Positions 47,715-57,187 of a stretch of 64,000 nt of DNA are shown here, in pieces; position 1 is the first letter of the stretch; each line of letters begins with the position of its first letter. Source of the DNA: Primorskyibacter marinus (GTDB taxonomy: Bacteria; Pseudomonadota; Alphaproteobacteria; Rhodobacterales; Rhodobacteraceae); NCBI RefSeq assembly GCF_003313245.1, contig NZ_QJSD01000014.1, positions 37,732-101,731 of the forward strand, in the 5' to 3' direction. Below the pieces are notes generated by a model. It searched no databases, was not told the DNA's origin, and worked only from the letters and a program-made list of their open reading frames with translations. Both the position numbers and the translations under genes were made by a program.

Positions 47715-49160
47715 TCAGTTCTCCGTGGTCTCACTTTGGGCTGGGCCTTGGCGCAATTTGCGCAAGCCGTCAACCACGCGCGCCAACCCCATGCTCAGCG
47801 ACCCCTTCACCAGAACAACGTCTCCGGCGTCCAGATCGTGGCGCAGCCCCTTGGCCATCTCGGCGCTGGTCTCGGTCCAGCGGCCGCGCTTTTCCTGGGG
47901 CAATGCCGCCCATAAATGGTGCATCAGTGGCCCTATCGCGTGAACCCGGTCGATCCGGTCCATCGCCGCCAGATCGGCAAGTGCTGCGTGCAAGGTCGCC
48001 TCATCGTCACCCAATTCCTTCATATCGCCCAGATAGGCAATCCGCCGCCCCTGCGCGACACGCCCCAAATCGTGACGTACAGACGCCGCCGCCAGCACTT
48101 CCAGCGCCGCCCCGACAGATGCCGGGTTGGCGTTATAGGCGTCATCAATCATCTCGAACGCCACCTGCATGTCCACCGCGTCAAGCCGGATGACCTCGCG
48201 CGCGCCGCGCCCCTCGACCGGATGCCAGCGGCCCAGAGCCAGTATTGCAAGCGCACGGTCCAGATGCAGCGCACTGACCACCGCGATCACCGCCATTCCG
48301 TTCACCGCAAAATGCCGCCCCGGCACCGCCACCTTGTACAAAAGCGGTGTGCGCCAGGCCCGCCCATGCACCACGGTCGCCTGATCGCCGATCTGCACAT
48401 TGGTCACGCGGTGGTGACAGGCCGCGCTTTCGCCAAAGGTGATGACCCGCGCGGCACGCGCCTGTGCTGCCGCGATCAATATCTCGGATGTCGCCAGATC
48501 GCCGTTGACGATGCCCGTGCCACCCGGTTCCAGCCCCTCGAAAATCGCGGCTTTCTCGCGCGCGATGCCCTGGACGTTCTCAAACGCTGCCAGATGCGCA
48601 GGTGCCACGATGGTCACGACGGCGACATGCGGCCGCGCCAGCCGCGCCAGCGGCGCAATCTCTCCGGGGTGGTTCATGCCGATCTCGATCACCGCGAAAT
48701 CGGTGTCCTTCGGCATTCGCGCCAGCGTCAGCGGCACACCCCAATGGTTGTTATAGCTCTTTTCCGCGGCATGGACCCGGCCCTGCCCGCCCAGCACCTT
48801 GCGCAGCATCTCCTTGGTCGAGGTCTTGCCGACAGAGCCCGTCACCGCAACGACCCGCGCCTCTGTCCGCGCCCGCGCCGCGACACCCAGACGTTCCAGC
48901 CCGGCCAACACATCGTCTACAATCAGCAAGGGCGCATCCGCAGAAACACCCTCGGGCACATGATCGACCATTGCGGCTGCGGCACCGCCTTGCAACGCCT
49001 GGGCCACAAACTCATGCCCGTCGCGCGCCGCTTTCAGCGCCACGAACAGATCGCCCCGGACAATCGTGCGCGTGTCGATGGAAACGCCCGTCGCCGCCCA
49101 ATCGCCGACAGCCCGCCCGCCGGTGGCGGCGGCCGCCTCGGCGGCGGTCCAAAGCGTCAT
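47715..49160 (-). CDS. murF: UDP-N-acetylmuramoyl-tripeptide--D-alanyl-D-alanine ligase
   Basis: A 481-residue ligase that adds D-Ala-D-Ala to the UDP-MurNAc tripeptide. The N-terminal domain has [27 protein letters not shown], the ATP loop is [17 protein letters not shown], and the central domain has [17 protein letters not shown] and [13 protein letters not shown], which are MurF hallmarks. [19 protein letters not shown] is the C-terminal motif. The start overlaps the murE stop (ATGA). Confidence 0.97.
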   Translation of the reverse strand: MTLWTAAEAAAATGGRAVGDWAATGVSIDTRTIVRGDLFVALKAARDGHEFVAQALQGGAAAAMVDHVPEGVSADAPLLIVDDVLAGLERLGVAARARTEARVVAVTGSVGKTSTKEMLRKVLGGQGRVHAAEKSYNNHWGVPLTLARMPKDTDFAVIEIGMNHPGEIAPLARLARPHVAVVTIVAPAHLAAFENVQGIAREKAAIFEGLEPGGTGIVNGDLATSEILIAAAQARAARVITFGESAACHHRVTNVQIGDQATVVHGRAWRTPLLYKVAVPGRHFAVNGMAVIAVVSALHLDRALAILALGRWHPVEGRGAREVIRLDAVDMQVAFEMIDDAYNANPASVGAALEVLAAASVRHDLGRVAQGRRIAYLGDMKELGDDEATLHAALADLAAMDRIDRVHAIGPLMHHLWAALPQEKRGRWTETSAEMAKGLRHDLDAGDVVLVKGSLSMGLARVVDGLRKLRQGPAQSETTEN

Positions 49161-50641
49161 GGCAACCTCCCGTCCAGCGCCGCCACGGCCACGCTGGCCT
49201 GTTCGACATCATCGAACGGGTAGACAATATCGCCGACCGTCTGGCCCGACTCGTGCCCCTTGCCGCAGATCAGCAGCGCATCACCGGGGCCAAGCGCATC
49301 GACGCCGCGCAGGATCGCTTCGGCCCGGTCGCCCACCTCTGACGCATCGCCCGCGCCCTCCATGACGGCGGCGCGGATCGCGGCGGGGTTTTCAGAGCGT
49401 GGGTTGTCGTCGGTCACGATCACCAGATCGGCATGTTCCGCCGCCGCCTGCCCCATCAAGGGGCGCTTGGCGCGGTCCCGATCGCCGCCCGCGCCGATGA
49501 TTGCCACAAGGCGCCCCATCACATGCGGGCGCAGCGCCTGAATGGCGGTGGCAATCGCGTCGGGCGTATGGGCGAAATCGACAAACACCGCCGCACCGTT
49601 TTCGCGCGTCGCGGCCAGTTGCATCCGGCCCCGCACGGTGCGCAATTGCGGCAGGGCGTCGAACACCTCTTCCGGCTCTGCCCCGCAGGCAATCACCAGA
49701 CCGGCGGCCAGAAGCACGTTTTCGCCCTGAAAGCCGCCGATCAGCGGCAGGCGCAATTGCCGGGCCACGCCTTCATGCACAATGCGGATTTCCTGCCCGG
49801 TGGCATCGAAACGCTGCGCGCTCAGGCAAATATCGGCACCCTCGGCATCGCCAACGGTCAGGACATGCTGGCCGCGCGCGCTGGCAATCGCAGCCATATC
49901 CACGCCGCGCGCGTCGTCGATATTGACCACCGCCACACCGTCATCGGGCAGCACGCGGGCGAACAGCCCCGCCTTGGCGTCGAAATATTCCTCAAAGCTG
50001 GCGTGGTAATCCAGATGATCCTGACTGAAATTGGTGAATCCCGCCGCGCGCAGATGCACGCCGTCAAGGCGGCGCTGCGCCAGCCCGTGGCTGGACGCCT
50101 CCATCGCGGCATGGGTCACACCCGCCCTTGCTGCCTGCGACAGAACCCGGTGCAGGGTGATCGGTTCGGGCGTCGTATGCGCCAGCGGCGCGTCCCAGTC
50201 GCCCTCAACACCGGTCGTGCCGACATTGACGGCGCTGTGGCCCAGCTCTTGCCAGATATGACGCACAAATGTGGCGACCGAGGTCTTGCCGTTGGTGCCG
50301 GTGATGGCCACCATCACCTCTGGCTGCGCGCCGAACCACAGGGCGGCCGAAAAGGCCAGCGCCTGCCGGGGATCTTCGGCAATCACCAATGCGGCTTCTG
50401 ACGCGGCCAGTGCCTCCGCGGCAATCCTTGCGCCCTCGGCATCGGTCAGGACAGCGCCCGCGCCCATGCGCAGCGCATATTGGATAAACTCACCGCCATG
50501 CACCCGCGTGCCCGGCAAGGCCGCAAACAGATGGCCCTCGCGTACCTCGCGGCTGTCCACGGCAAGGCCCGTCACCTGCGCCTCGCGGCCCCCCCGCGCT
50601 GTCAGCCCCAATTCGCTCAGCGTCTTTGCGCCGTTCCCCAT
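49157..50641 (-). CDS. murE: UDP-MurNAc-L-Ala-D-Glu--2,6-diaminopimelate ligase
   Basis: A 494-residue ligase that adds the third amino acid of the stem peptide. AITGTNGKTSVATFVRHIW is the ATP loop, and THAAMEASSHGLAQRRLDGV the MurE-specific block. The substrate motif VTDDNPRSENPAAI (DNPR) marks meso-diaminopimelate specificity, as expected for a Gram-negative bacterium. ATG 50641 is used; ATG 50665 is an alternative. It is 73 bases after ftsI. Confidence 0.96.
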   Translation of the reverse strand: MGNGAKTLSELGLTARGGREAQVTGLAVDSREVREGHLFAALPGTRVHGGEFIQYALRMGAGAVLTDAEGARIAAEALAASEAALVIAEDPRQALAFSAALWFGAQPEVMVAITGTNGKTSVATFVRHIWQELGHSAVNVGTTGVEGDWDAPLAHTTPEPITLHRVLSQAARAGVTHAAMEASSHGLAQRRLDGVHLRAAGFTNFSQDHLDYHASFEEYFDAKAGLFARVLPDDGVAVVNIDDARGVDMAAIASARGQHVLTVGDAEGADICLSAQRFDATGQEIRIVHEGVARQLRLPLIGGFQGENVLLAAGLVIACGAEPEEVFDALPQLRTVRGRMQLAATRENGAAVFVDFAHTPDAIATAIQALRPHVMGRLVAIIGAGGDRDRAKRPLMGQAAAEHADLVIVTDDNPRSENPAAIRAAVMEGAGDASEVGDRAEAILRGVDALGPGDALLICGKGHESGQTVGDIVYPFDDVEQASVAVAALDGRLP

Positions 50642-50714
50642 ACGCTTTATCCCGTCTTTGACCATCGTTCGCAGGTGCCACCGGCAGCCCCGCATGACAA
50701 GGGCAAGCCCTGCG

Positions 50715-52499
50715 TCAATTGGACGTCAGCGTTATACCAGCAAGCTGTCCCGGCTCAACCTCCGGTGCCATGCCCAGAAGCGGCGCGATCCGGCCGATCA
50801 TCTCGGCCGCGACGGGAACAGCCGTCCAGCCGGCGGTGCGGCGCGGTTTGGTGCCCGAATTCTCGGACGGCTCGTCCAGCGTTACCACCAGGACATATTT
50901 CGGATCATGCGCCGGGAACATCGCGGCGAAAGTGGCGATCACCTTGTCCTCGTAATAGCCGCCCCCACGTTCCTTGGGCTTGTCAGCCGTGCCGGTCTTG
51001 CCGCCCACGGCATAGCCGGGCACGTCGCCGAAGCTGGCCGTGCCGTCCGTCACCACCCTGCGCAGCATGGCCCGCGACCGTGCGGAAACTTCCGAGCGCA
51101 TGATCCGCGGGCCAAGCTGCGCGCCGGACTGTTTCAGCAAGGTCGGCGTGATCTGAAAGCCACCATTTGCAATCGCCGCATAGCCTGCGGCCAGATGCAG
51201 CGGCGTGGCAGACAGCCCGTGACCATAAGAGATCGTCATCGTGGACAGTTCCGACCATTGCGGCGGAAGCAGCGGCTGGCCGCCTTTGGATTCCACCATT
51301 TCCAGACCTGTCGGCTTGAAGAACCCCAGCGCCTCAAGGAACTGCTTCTGGCGTTCTATCCCGATCATCTGGGCAATTCGCGCCGTGCCGATATTCGAAG
51401 ACTTCACGATCACTTTGGTGACCGACAACTCCTTGCCGTAATTGCGGAAATCACGGATGCGGAACTTTCCCCAGCGCAAGGGGCCACGGATGTCGATCAT
51501 CGTATCCGGGCGGACAAGGCCAAGCTCCATCGCCTGGGCCGTCGCGAAGATCTTGAAGGTAGAGCCAAGCTCGTACACCCCCTGCACCGCGCGGTTGAAC
51601 AGCGGACTGTCGGACGGGTTGCCTTCGGTCGGCGGACGCGGGCGGTCATTGGGGTCGAAATCCGGCAGGCTGGCAATCGCGATCACCTCGCCGGTATGCA
51701 CATCCATCAGAACCGAGGCCGCGCCCTTGGCATTCATCAGCTTCATGCCGCCATAAAGCACACGCTCGGTCGCGGCCTGAACGGTCAGATCCAGGGACAG
51801 TTCCAGCGGTGCGCCTTCGCGGGCCGGATCGCGCAGCACATCGTCAAAGTATTTCTCAACCCCGGCGGTGCCGATCACCTCTGCCGAATGCACGCCCTCG
51901 CGGCCAAACCCGGCACCCCCCAGAACGTGGCTGGCGATGGAGCCGTTGGGAAACAGCCGCATCTCGCGCGGGCCGAACAGCAGGCCCGGCTCGCCAATAT
52001 CATGCACGGCCTGTTGTTGTTCGGGGCTGATCTTCTTCTTCACCCAGACGAATTTGCGCTTGCCCGAAAAATCCTTGATCAGGCGCTCTTCCTCCAGGTC
52101 CGGAAAGATCCCGGCCAATGCCTTGGCGGCGCGTTCCGGTTCAACCATCTGCTGCGGATGCGCATAGAGCGAGTGGGTGTCCATATTGGTCGCAAGAATG
52201 CGGCCACGACGGTCCACAATATCGGCGCGCTGCGCGATGATCGACGCGCCCGCGGCCTGCGCGCGCGGCTCGCTCGCCTCAGAGGCCGACAAGACGCCCA
52301 TGCGGGCACCGATGACTGAGAAGGCGCAGAAAAACATCACGCCCAGCACCAACAGCCGCCCCTCGGCGCGGATGCGGGACCGGTCGCGCATCTGCTCGTG
52401 GCGGATGCGCAGATTCTCGCGTTCGATCGCATCGGGGTTTTCACCGCGGCTGCGGGCTTCGAGAATACGGGCGAGCGGGCGCAGCGCGGTCCGGTTCAT
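50715..52499 (-). CDS. ftsI: Septal peptidoglycan transpeptidase FtsI (PBP3)
   Basis: A 594-residue class B penicillin-binding protein that cross-links septal peptidoglycan and partners FtsW. A single membrane helix lies near residues 47-65 (LLVLGVMFFCAFSVIGA). The non-catalytic domain follows. The transpeptidase has the active serine in GSTFKIF (Ser313, Lys316), SSN at 367-369 and KTG at 501-503. Spacing and order are normal, and no resistance-type change is apparent. The start overlaps the ftsL stop (ATGA). Confidence 0.97.
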   Translation of the reverse strand: MNRTALRPLARILEARSRGENPDAIERENLRIRHEQMRDRSRIRAEGRLLVLGVMFFCAFSVIGARMGVLSASEASEPRAQAAGASIIAQRADIVDRRGRILATNMDTHSLYAHPQQMVEPERAAKALAGIFPDLEEERLIKDFSGKRKFVWVKKKISPEQQQAVHDIGEPGLLFGPREMRLFPNGSIASHVLGGAGFGREGVHSAEVIGTAGVEKYFDDVLRDPAREGAPLELSLDLTVQAATERVLYGGMKLMNAKGAASVLMDVHTGEVIAIASLPDFDPNDRPRPPTEGNPSDSPLFNRAVQGVYELGSTFKIFATAQAMELGLVRPDTMIDIRGPLRWGKFRIRDFRNYGKELSVTKVIVKSSNIGTARIAQMIGIERQKQFLEALGFFKPTGLEMVESKGGQPLLPPQWSELSTMTISYGHGLSATPLHLAAGYAAIANGGFQITPTLLKQSGAQLGPRIMRSEVSARSRAMLRRVVTDGTASFGDVPGYAVGGKTGTADKPKERGGGYYEDKVIATFAAMFPAHDPKYVLVVTLDEPSENSGTKPRRTAGWTAVPVAAEMIGRIAPLLGMAPEVEPGQLAGITLTSN

Positions 52500-52843
52500 T
52501 CGTCCTCTCCCGAGCTGGCCACCGTGATCGCCTGTTCGTCAATCACCGCGGCACGCTGCGGATAGGATACCTGATCAACGCGCCCAAACTGATCCGGGCG
52601 CAGCGGCAACAGTCCCAAGCTTTCAAAATTGACCTCGGCCAGATCGCGCAGCCGGTCGGGCCGGTTGAGATAGGCCCATTCAGCCTTCAGCACGGCCAGT
52701 CGCGCACGCGCAGTGCCGATCTTGTGTTGCAGGCGTTCGGCATTCGACAGCGCCTCCTGCGTCTTGTAATTCTCGTGATAGGCCCAGAAGGCCAATCCGA
52801 TCACGGAAAGCGCGGTCAGCACAAAAAACAGGCTACGCATCAT
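52496..52843 (-). CDS. ftsL: Cell division protein FtsL
   Basis: A 115-residue bitopic protein of the FtsQLB complex that activates FtsWI. The membrane helix is at residues 4-22 ([19 protein letters not shown]). A coiled coil follows (about 28-60, [26 protein letters not shown]), and [24 protein letters not shown] is the conserved juxta-domain motif. It overlaps the rsmH stop and the ftsI start, so it is coupled on both sides. The sequence family is divergent, but position makes the call firm. Confidence 0.93.
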   Translation of the reverse strand: MMRSLFFVLTALSVIGLAFWAYHENYKTQEALSNAERLQHKIGTARARLAVLKAEWAYLNRPDRLRDLAEVNFESLGLLPLRPDQFGRVDQVSYPQRAAVIDEQAITVASSGEDE

Positions 52844-53826
52844 CTCGCTCCTTTCAGCAATGGCATGGCAATGGCTTTGGCGTCGATCTCGCCCGCCGGT
52901 GCGTCCGTCCGGGTGGCCACCCGCAACAAGGCGCTGCGCGCACGCGGATTGACATCCAGCTCTTCGGGATCGGCACCGATGGCCTTGCGGTTGGCAATCT
53001 TGAACTGCGGATCCGGCGCTTCGACCTCGGGCGCGAACCGGTTGGCATTGCCCAGCGCCCCGCCGCGCGCCTGAAGGAAACGCTTGACCATGCGGTCCTC
53101 GATGGAATGAAAGCTGACAACCGCCAGCCAGCCGCCGGGTTTCAGCACCCGCTCCGCCGCGAGCAACCCCTGATAGAGCGCGCCATATTCATCGTTCACC
53201 GCAATGCGCAGCGCCTGAAAGCTGCGCGTGGCGGGATGCGACTGCCCCGGCTTTTGCCGTGGCAGACAGCCCTCGATGATCCCGGCCAGTTGCAGCGTCC
53301 GGGTGATCGGCTCTTTCTCGCGTTCGCGAACAATCGCACGGGCGATCCGGCGCGAGGCACGCTCTTCCCCGTAGGTGTACAGAATATCGGCCAGATCGAC
53401 CTCTTCGGCACTGTTCACCAGATCGGCGGCGCTGTCGCCCGTGGCCCCCATCCGCATGTCCAGAGGCCCGTCGCGCATGAAGGAAAATCCGCGCTCGGCC
53501 AGATCCAGCTGCATCGAGGAGACGCCCAGATCCAGCACAACGCCGTCAGCGGCCTCGGCATGTTTGTCCATATCGGCAAAATTCGCCTCGACCAGCCGCA
53601 GCTTGTCGCCATATTCCGCCGCCCAGCCCCCGGCCATGTCAAAGACCATCGGGTCGCGGTCGATGCCGATGACCTGATCTGCACCAGCCTCCAGCAACCC
53701 GCGCGCATAGCCCCCCGCGCCGAATGTGCCGTCAATCCAGATGCCTTTTACAGGCGAAACCGCCCGCAGAAGCGGGCGCAGCAGGACCGGGATATGCGGG
53801 TCAGAAGGCGGGGCGGCGGGTGGCAT
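52840..53826 (-). CDS. rsmH: 16S rRNA (cytosine(1402)-N(4))-methyltransferase
   Basis: A 328-residue SAM-dependent methyltransferase that modifies C1402 in the decoding centre. [15 protein letters not shown] is the start motif, [30 protein letters not shown] binds SAM, and [31 protein letters not shown] is diagnostic. [19 protein letters not shown] and [17 protein letters not shown] close the core. It is in its usual place directly after mraZ (gap of 3 bases). Confidence 0.97.
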   Translation of the reverse strand: MPPAAPPSDPHIPVLLRPLLRAVSPVKGIWIDGTFGAGGYARGLLEAGADQVIGIDRDPMVFDMAGGWAAEYGDKLRLVEANFADMDKHAEAADGVVLDLGVSSMQLDLAERGFSFMRDGPLDMRMGATGDSAADLVNSAEEVDLADILYTYGEERASRRIARAIVREREKEPITRTLQLAGIIEGCLPRQKPGQSHPATRSFQALRIAVNDEYGALYQGLLAAERVLKPGGWLAVVSFHSIEDRMVKRFLQARGGALGNANRFAPEVEAPDPQFKIANRKAIGADPEELDVNPRARSALLRVATRTDAPAGEIDAKAIAMPLLKGAR

Positions 53827-53829
53827 CTC

Positions 53830-54333
53830 TTACGCGCCTCCTTCATCTTCCAGGAAACTCAGCGGATCGACATCGTCGGGCAGTTCGTCCAGGAATTCTT
53901 CGGTCTTGGCCAGTTCTTCCTTCTCGTAGGTCTCGGGGTTCCAGATCTGAAACGTATCCCCGGCGGCGATGAAAAACGCCTGCCCCTCAAGACCGATCTT
54001 CTGGCGCAGCTTGGCAGGCAGGACCAGACGGCCGGTCTCGTCGACATTGGTGGGATGGGACTGGCCCTGGAAAAGCTGTTGCAGAATGCGGCGTTGCCGC
54101 GATCCGCGCGGCTTTGCGTCGATCTTGCTGTCCACCTCTTCGATGGCCTCGATCGTGTAGCATTCCAGAAACTTGCGGCGATGGTCGCCATAGACAATCA
54201 CAAGCTCGGGGTTCAGCCCTTCGGTCCAATTCGGGTCGCACTCTTCCAGTACACGACGAAAAGAGGCCGGGATGGACACCCTGCCTTTCGCATCTACCTT
54301 GAGCTGGCTTTCGCCTCTGAACCTGCGACCCAC
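53830..54333 (-). CDS. mraZ: Division/cell wall cluster transcriptional regulator MraZ
   Basis: A 167-residue DNA-binding protein with two SpoVT-AbrB-type domains, each with the family motif: VDAKGRVSIPASFR near residue 13 and VDETGRLVLPAKLR in the second half. MraZ binds upstream of its own gene and represses the dcw operon in E. coli. A C-terminal acidic tail of about 30 residues is present. The start is GTG 54333, the position typical of the family. It is the first gene of the cluster, so the operon promoter must lie in the long non-coding region upstream. Confidence 0.95.
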   Translation of the reverse strand: MGRRFRGESQLKVDAKGRVSIPASFRRVLEECDPNWTEGLNPELVIVYGDHRRKFLECYTIEAIEEVDSKIDAKPRGSRQRRILQQLFQGQSHPTNVDETGRLVLPAKLRQKIGLEGQAFFIAAGDTFQIWNPETYEKEELAKTEEFLDELPDDVDPLSFLEDEGGA

Positions 54334-55040
54334 TGCCCTGCCGCTTCCTTCGTTTGCCCCACCCGGTTTTCCCGGTCCCTAAACGCGAAAGGGCGGGCTG
54401 ATCTGCTGCCACTGATCAACCCGCCACCCTCGTCCCGCTTTGTGCGGATATGTCCAGCTACACGCGCCATCTGGGGGGATGTCTGCTCGCTCGCGCGCCG
54501 GATCTTTGGTCACGATGAAAGGCGGAGCCTGTATGAAACCTGCCGTTCTTGTTTTATTTGGGAGAATGTTTCGGGGTTCTTTGTGTGCCCCTTCGTCCCG
54601 TCCCTCATCGTGATTACAGGGATACTATGGGAATTGATGGCGATCAATAGGAATTTATGGCCCCAAGCTACTGCATCTGGTTTTCCACACCCCTGAAAAA
54701 CAACATATCGTTTCCATTCTGCAAAACTGGACGCGATTTGTAGCGGACGAACCCCAACCACACACCAGATATAGCGCCCCAGCCGCGCCATATTTTTTCC
54801 CGTGAGTTTGTCGATTTTTCTCGATTGGTGACCACATTCACACAGAACTGGCCCAGAGATCGCCACGAATCGTGGCTGCATCTGTCGCTTTTGCGCAGAA
54901 TCTCCCTGCCAGCGGTATGAATTCCCATCCGTCCCATGCAATCCCGTCCGACACCCTTCTTTCGCCCCCATAATTCCACTCTTGCCTTGAAAATGCCTGC
55001 GCAGTAGAGCGTTCGTATCTCGGTTCGGGCTGTCAAACTC
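54334..55040. other. Long non-coding region between mraZ and the cobalamin riboswitch
   Basis: About 700 bases with lower GC than the rest and no supported gene. An inverted repeat, GGCGGG-C-TGATC with GATCA-A-CCCGCC (54392-54425), lies about 60 bases upstream of mraZ, and a perfect dyad GCCACG-AAT-CGTGGC is at 54862-54876. A 218-codon minus-strand frame crosses the region and the riboswitch but has no family features. It should hold the divergent promoters of mraZ and the btu leader. RNase P RNA, tmRNA and 4.5S RNA signatures were looked for and not seen. Confidence 0.5.
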
Positions 55041-55205
55041 CCGACGAAGAGGGAACGCGGTGCGGGGTATGCCCTTATTCCGCGGCTGCCCCCGCAACTG
55101 TGAGCGGCGAGCGCGGCCGGATGATGTCACTGTGGTGTGCGCGCACCCACGGGAAGGCCCGGCCAAGCGACGACCCGCAAGCCAGGAGACCTGCCGGGAA
55201 GATCA
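55041..55205 (+). promoter_or_regulatory. Cobalamin riboswitch (AdoCbl type) upstream of btuB
   Basis: Conserved core elements are present in order: GGGAACGCGGTG (55051-55062), GCTGCCCCCGCAACTGTGAGCGG (about 55085-55107), CCACGGGAAGGCC, and the B12 box GCCAGGAGACCTGCC (55181-55195). Such RNAs bind adenosylcobalamin and shut off downstream genes when B12 is plentiful. It precedes btuB by about 150 bases that contain candidate expression-platform hairpins. Confidence 0.95.
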
Positions 55206-55222
55206 CCCTATTCGGGCGCGGG

Positions 55223-55351
55223 GGGCGCCGGGATAACGGTTCTCCGTTGCGGTGACAGACCTTCACCGTTCGCGGAAGGGCCCCCTTTCCCGAGCCAGAC
55301 ATAAAGCGCCGGCGCCCGGATTGCGCCGCTTCGATCTGGAAAGGATCGACC
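55223..55351 (+). promoter_or_regulatory. Candidate expression platform and ribosome-site hairpin of btuB
   Basis: GGGCGCCGG (55223-55231) is the exact complement of CCGGCGCCC (55309-55317), giving a nine-pair long-range stem after the riboswitch. Closer to the gene, TCGATC (55331-55336) pairs with GATCGA (55344-55349), enclosing most of the ribosome site GGAAAGGA (55338-55345). These could switch translation initiation at ATG 55352. No T-rich terminator follows, which favours translational control. Confidence 0.6.
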
Positions 55352-57187
55352 ATGAAACAAACCCTCGCCCCGGCCTCCCTGCTGGCGGTCGGCCTCGCCC
55401 TGCCCGCCATGGCGCAGGACTACACCCTCCTCGACACGATCACGGTTTATGCCAACCAGACCCCGACAGAGTTGTCGAGCAGCGGTGCAACTGTCGATGT
55501 AGTGACTCAGGCAGATCTGCGAGCCAGCGGAACATCGCGCCTTGCGGATGCGCTCGACACCCTGCCCGGTGTCGCTGTCAGCAACAGTGGCGGGCTGGGT
55601 GGCACCAGCACCGTGCGGGTGCGTGGCCTGTCCGGTGCCTATGTGCCGGTCTATGTGAACGGGATCGACGTGACCGATCCGTCCTCGACGCAGACCCAGT
55701 TCGACTGGGCCAATATCTCCATGTCCAACATCTCTCGCGTGGAATTGGTGAAGGGGTCGCAATCCGCCGTACACGGATCCGAGGCGATTGGCGGCGTGAT
55801 CAACGTCACCACGAAAGGTGCAGACGTCGAAGGCACCCAGATCGATGTCGCGACAGAGGTCGGTGCCTACGACACGATCCGGTCTTCCGTGAATGTTGCC
55901 AACCGGAGCGAGAGTGGTGGACTGTATTTCGGGCTCAGCCGCGTGCGGACGGACGGGTTTTCCGCGCGCGAGGGCGCGTTCTTTACCGAAGACGACGCGT
56001 TTGAGGGCACGCAACTGACCTTTGGTGCCGATTATGATGTGACCGGCACGCTGCGGGTGGGCCTCGATGCCTTTGCCATCGACAGCACCGCCGATTTCGA
56101 CACATTCACCGAGGACGGCGTGGCCGAAACCCGGACCCGCGCCCTGCGCGCCTGGGCGGAACTGACGACAGGTGCCGTGGACCACACCCTGTCCGCCTCG
56201 CGGTTCGAAATCGACCGCCTGAGCACTGCGGACGGCTTTGCCGACCCGTTCGAAGGCACCCGAGAGCGCATCGACTACATGGCAAGCTGGCAGGCGACCG
56301 ATGCACTGACGCTAAGTGCCGGCGTAGACTGGACACGAGAAACGTCCTTCTCGACCGGCGGGCTATTTGATCCGATAACCTTCGCGCGCACCGGCAGCAT
56401 CACTTCCGACAGCGATTCGACGATCAGCGGCATCTTCACCGAGGCGCTCTGGGCACCGCGTGGCGATCTTGATCTGTCATTCTCTGTCCGCCACGACGAC
56501 CATTCACGCTTTGGCGGGCACACCTCGGCCCGAGCGGCGCTGGCATGGCGGCCGACCGAAGACATCACCGTCCGGGCGCTGGCATCCAACGGCTTTCGTG
56601 CGCCGTCGCTTTACGAACTCTTCGATGCGCAGTATGGGAACGCCGATCTGTCCGAGGAAACCAGTCGCAACTACGAACTGGGGATCGAAAAGACCTATGC
56701 GGGCGGTGCCTTTGTCGGGGCGGCGGCCTTTTACACTGAAGTCGACGATCTGATCGTCTTTGGCTTTCCAACCTACCAGCAATCAAGCGGCACCAGCGTG
56801 ACCCGCGGGCTGGAGCTTTCCGGCGGGCTGCCTGTGACAGACAGAATTTTCCTGACTGGCAATTACACGCTGACCGACAGCCGTGACGCCAATGACGACC
56901 CGCAATTGCGCGTGCCCCGCCATGATCTGGTGCTCGGGCTTGACGCAGAGATCACGGACAGGCTGTCCGGAGGGCTGACCGTGCAGAAAATTGCCGACCG
57001 GCCCAGCGAGTTCGGGACGGAGATGGATGATTACACGCTGATAAATGCAACCCTTGGCTACGTCATCTCCGATACAGCAGAGGCGTATTTGCGGATCGAG
57101 AATCTGGGCGATGCCGATTATCAGACGGTCGGTGGCTTCTCGACCTCCGGCCGCGCCGCCTATGTCGGGATCCGTGCGTCCTTCTAG
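55352..57187 (+). CDS. btuB: TonB-dependent vitamin B12 outer-membrane receptor
   Basis: A 611-residue outer-membrane transporter. After a signal peptide (ending near AMAQ) comes the TonB box DTITVYA, then the plug domain (DALDTLPGVAVSNSGGLGGTSTVRVRGL) and a 22-strand barrel ending in IRASF with the terminal aromatic residue needed for outer-membrane insertion. Family similarity to BtuB rests on the length, the plug motifs and above all on the riboswitch and the B12 ABC genes that follow. The stop region contains the start of btuF, which overlaps by 14 bases. Confidence 0.93.
   Translation: MKQTLAPASLLAVGLALPAMAQDYTLLDTITVYANQTPTELSSSGATVDVVTQADLRASGTSRLADALDTLPGVAVSNSGGLGGTSTVRVRGLSGAYVPVYVNGIDVTDPSSTQTQFDWANISMSNISRVELVKGSQSAVHGSEAIGGVINVTTKGADVEGTQIDVATEVGAYDTIRSSVNVANRSESGGLYFGLSRVRTDGFSAREGAFFTEDDAFEGTQLTFGADYDVTGTLRVGLDAFAIDSTADFDTFTEDGVAETRTRALRAWAELTTGAVDHTLSASRFEIDRLSTADGFADPFEGTRERIDYMASWQATDALTLSAGVDWTRETSFSTGGLFDPITFARTGSITSDSDSTISGIFTEALWAPRGDLDLSFSVRHDDHSRFGGHTSARAALAWRPTEDITVRALASNGFRAPSLYELFDAQYGNADLSEETSRNYELGIEKTYAGGAFVGAAAFYTEVDDLIVFGFPTYQQSSGTSVTRGLELSGGLPVTDRIFLTGNYTLTDSRDANDDPQLRVPRHDLVLGLDAEITDRLSGGLTVQKIADRPSEFGTEMDDYTLINATLGYVISDTAEAYLRIENLGDADYQTVGGFSTSGRAAYVGIRASF

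Noticed and set aside
50271-52319. 682-codon open frame on the plus strand
   Set aside because: It lies opposite murE and ftsI, whose active-site motifs are all present. The frame has the composition of a GC-rich antisense shadow and no domain.
54700-54900. Replication origin in the lower-GC region
   Set aside because: Only one weak DnaA-box-like sequence (TTTTCCACA) was seen, and no dnaA, dnaN or parAB gene is present.
54334-55040. RNase P RNA gene (rnpB) in the mraZ upstream region
   Set aside because: I recalled rnpB being near mraZ in some relatives, but the conserved GAGGAAAGTCC-type core was not found here.
54510-55166. 218-codon minus-strand frame between mraZ and btuB
   Set aside because: Runs through the antisense of the cobalamin riboswitch, has no family resemblance and no convincing ribosome site.
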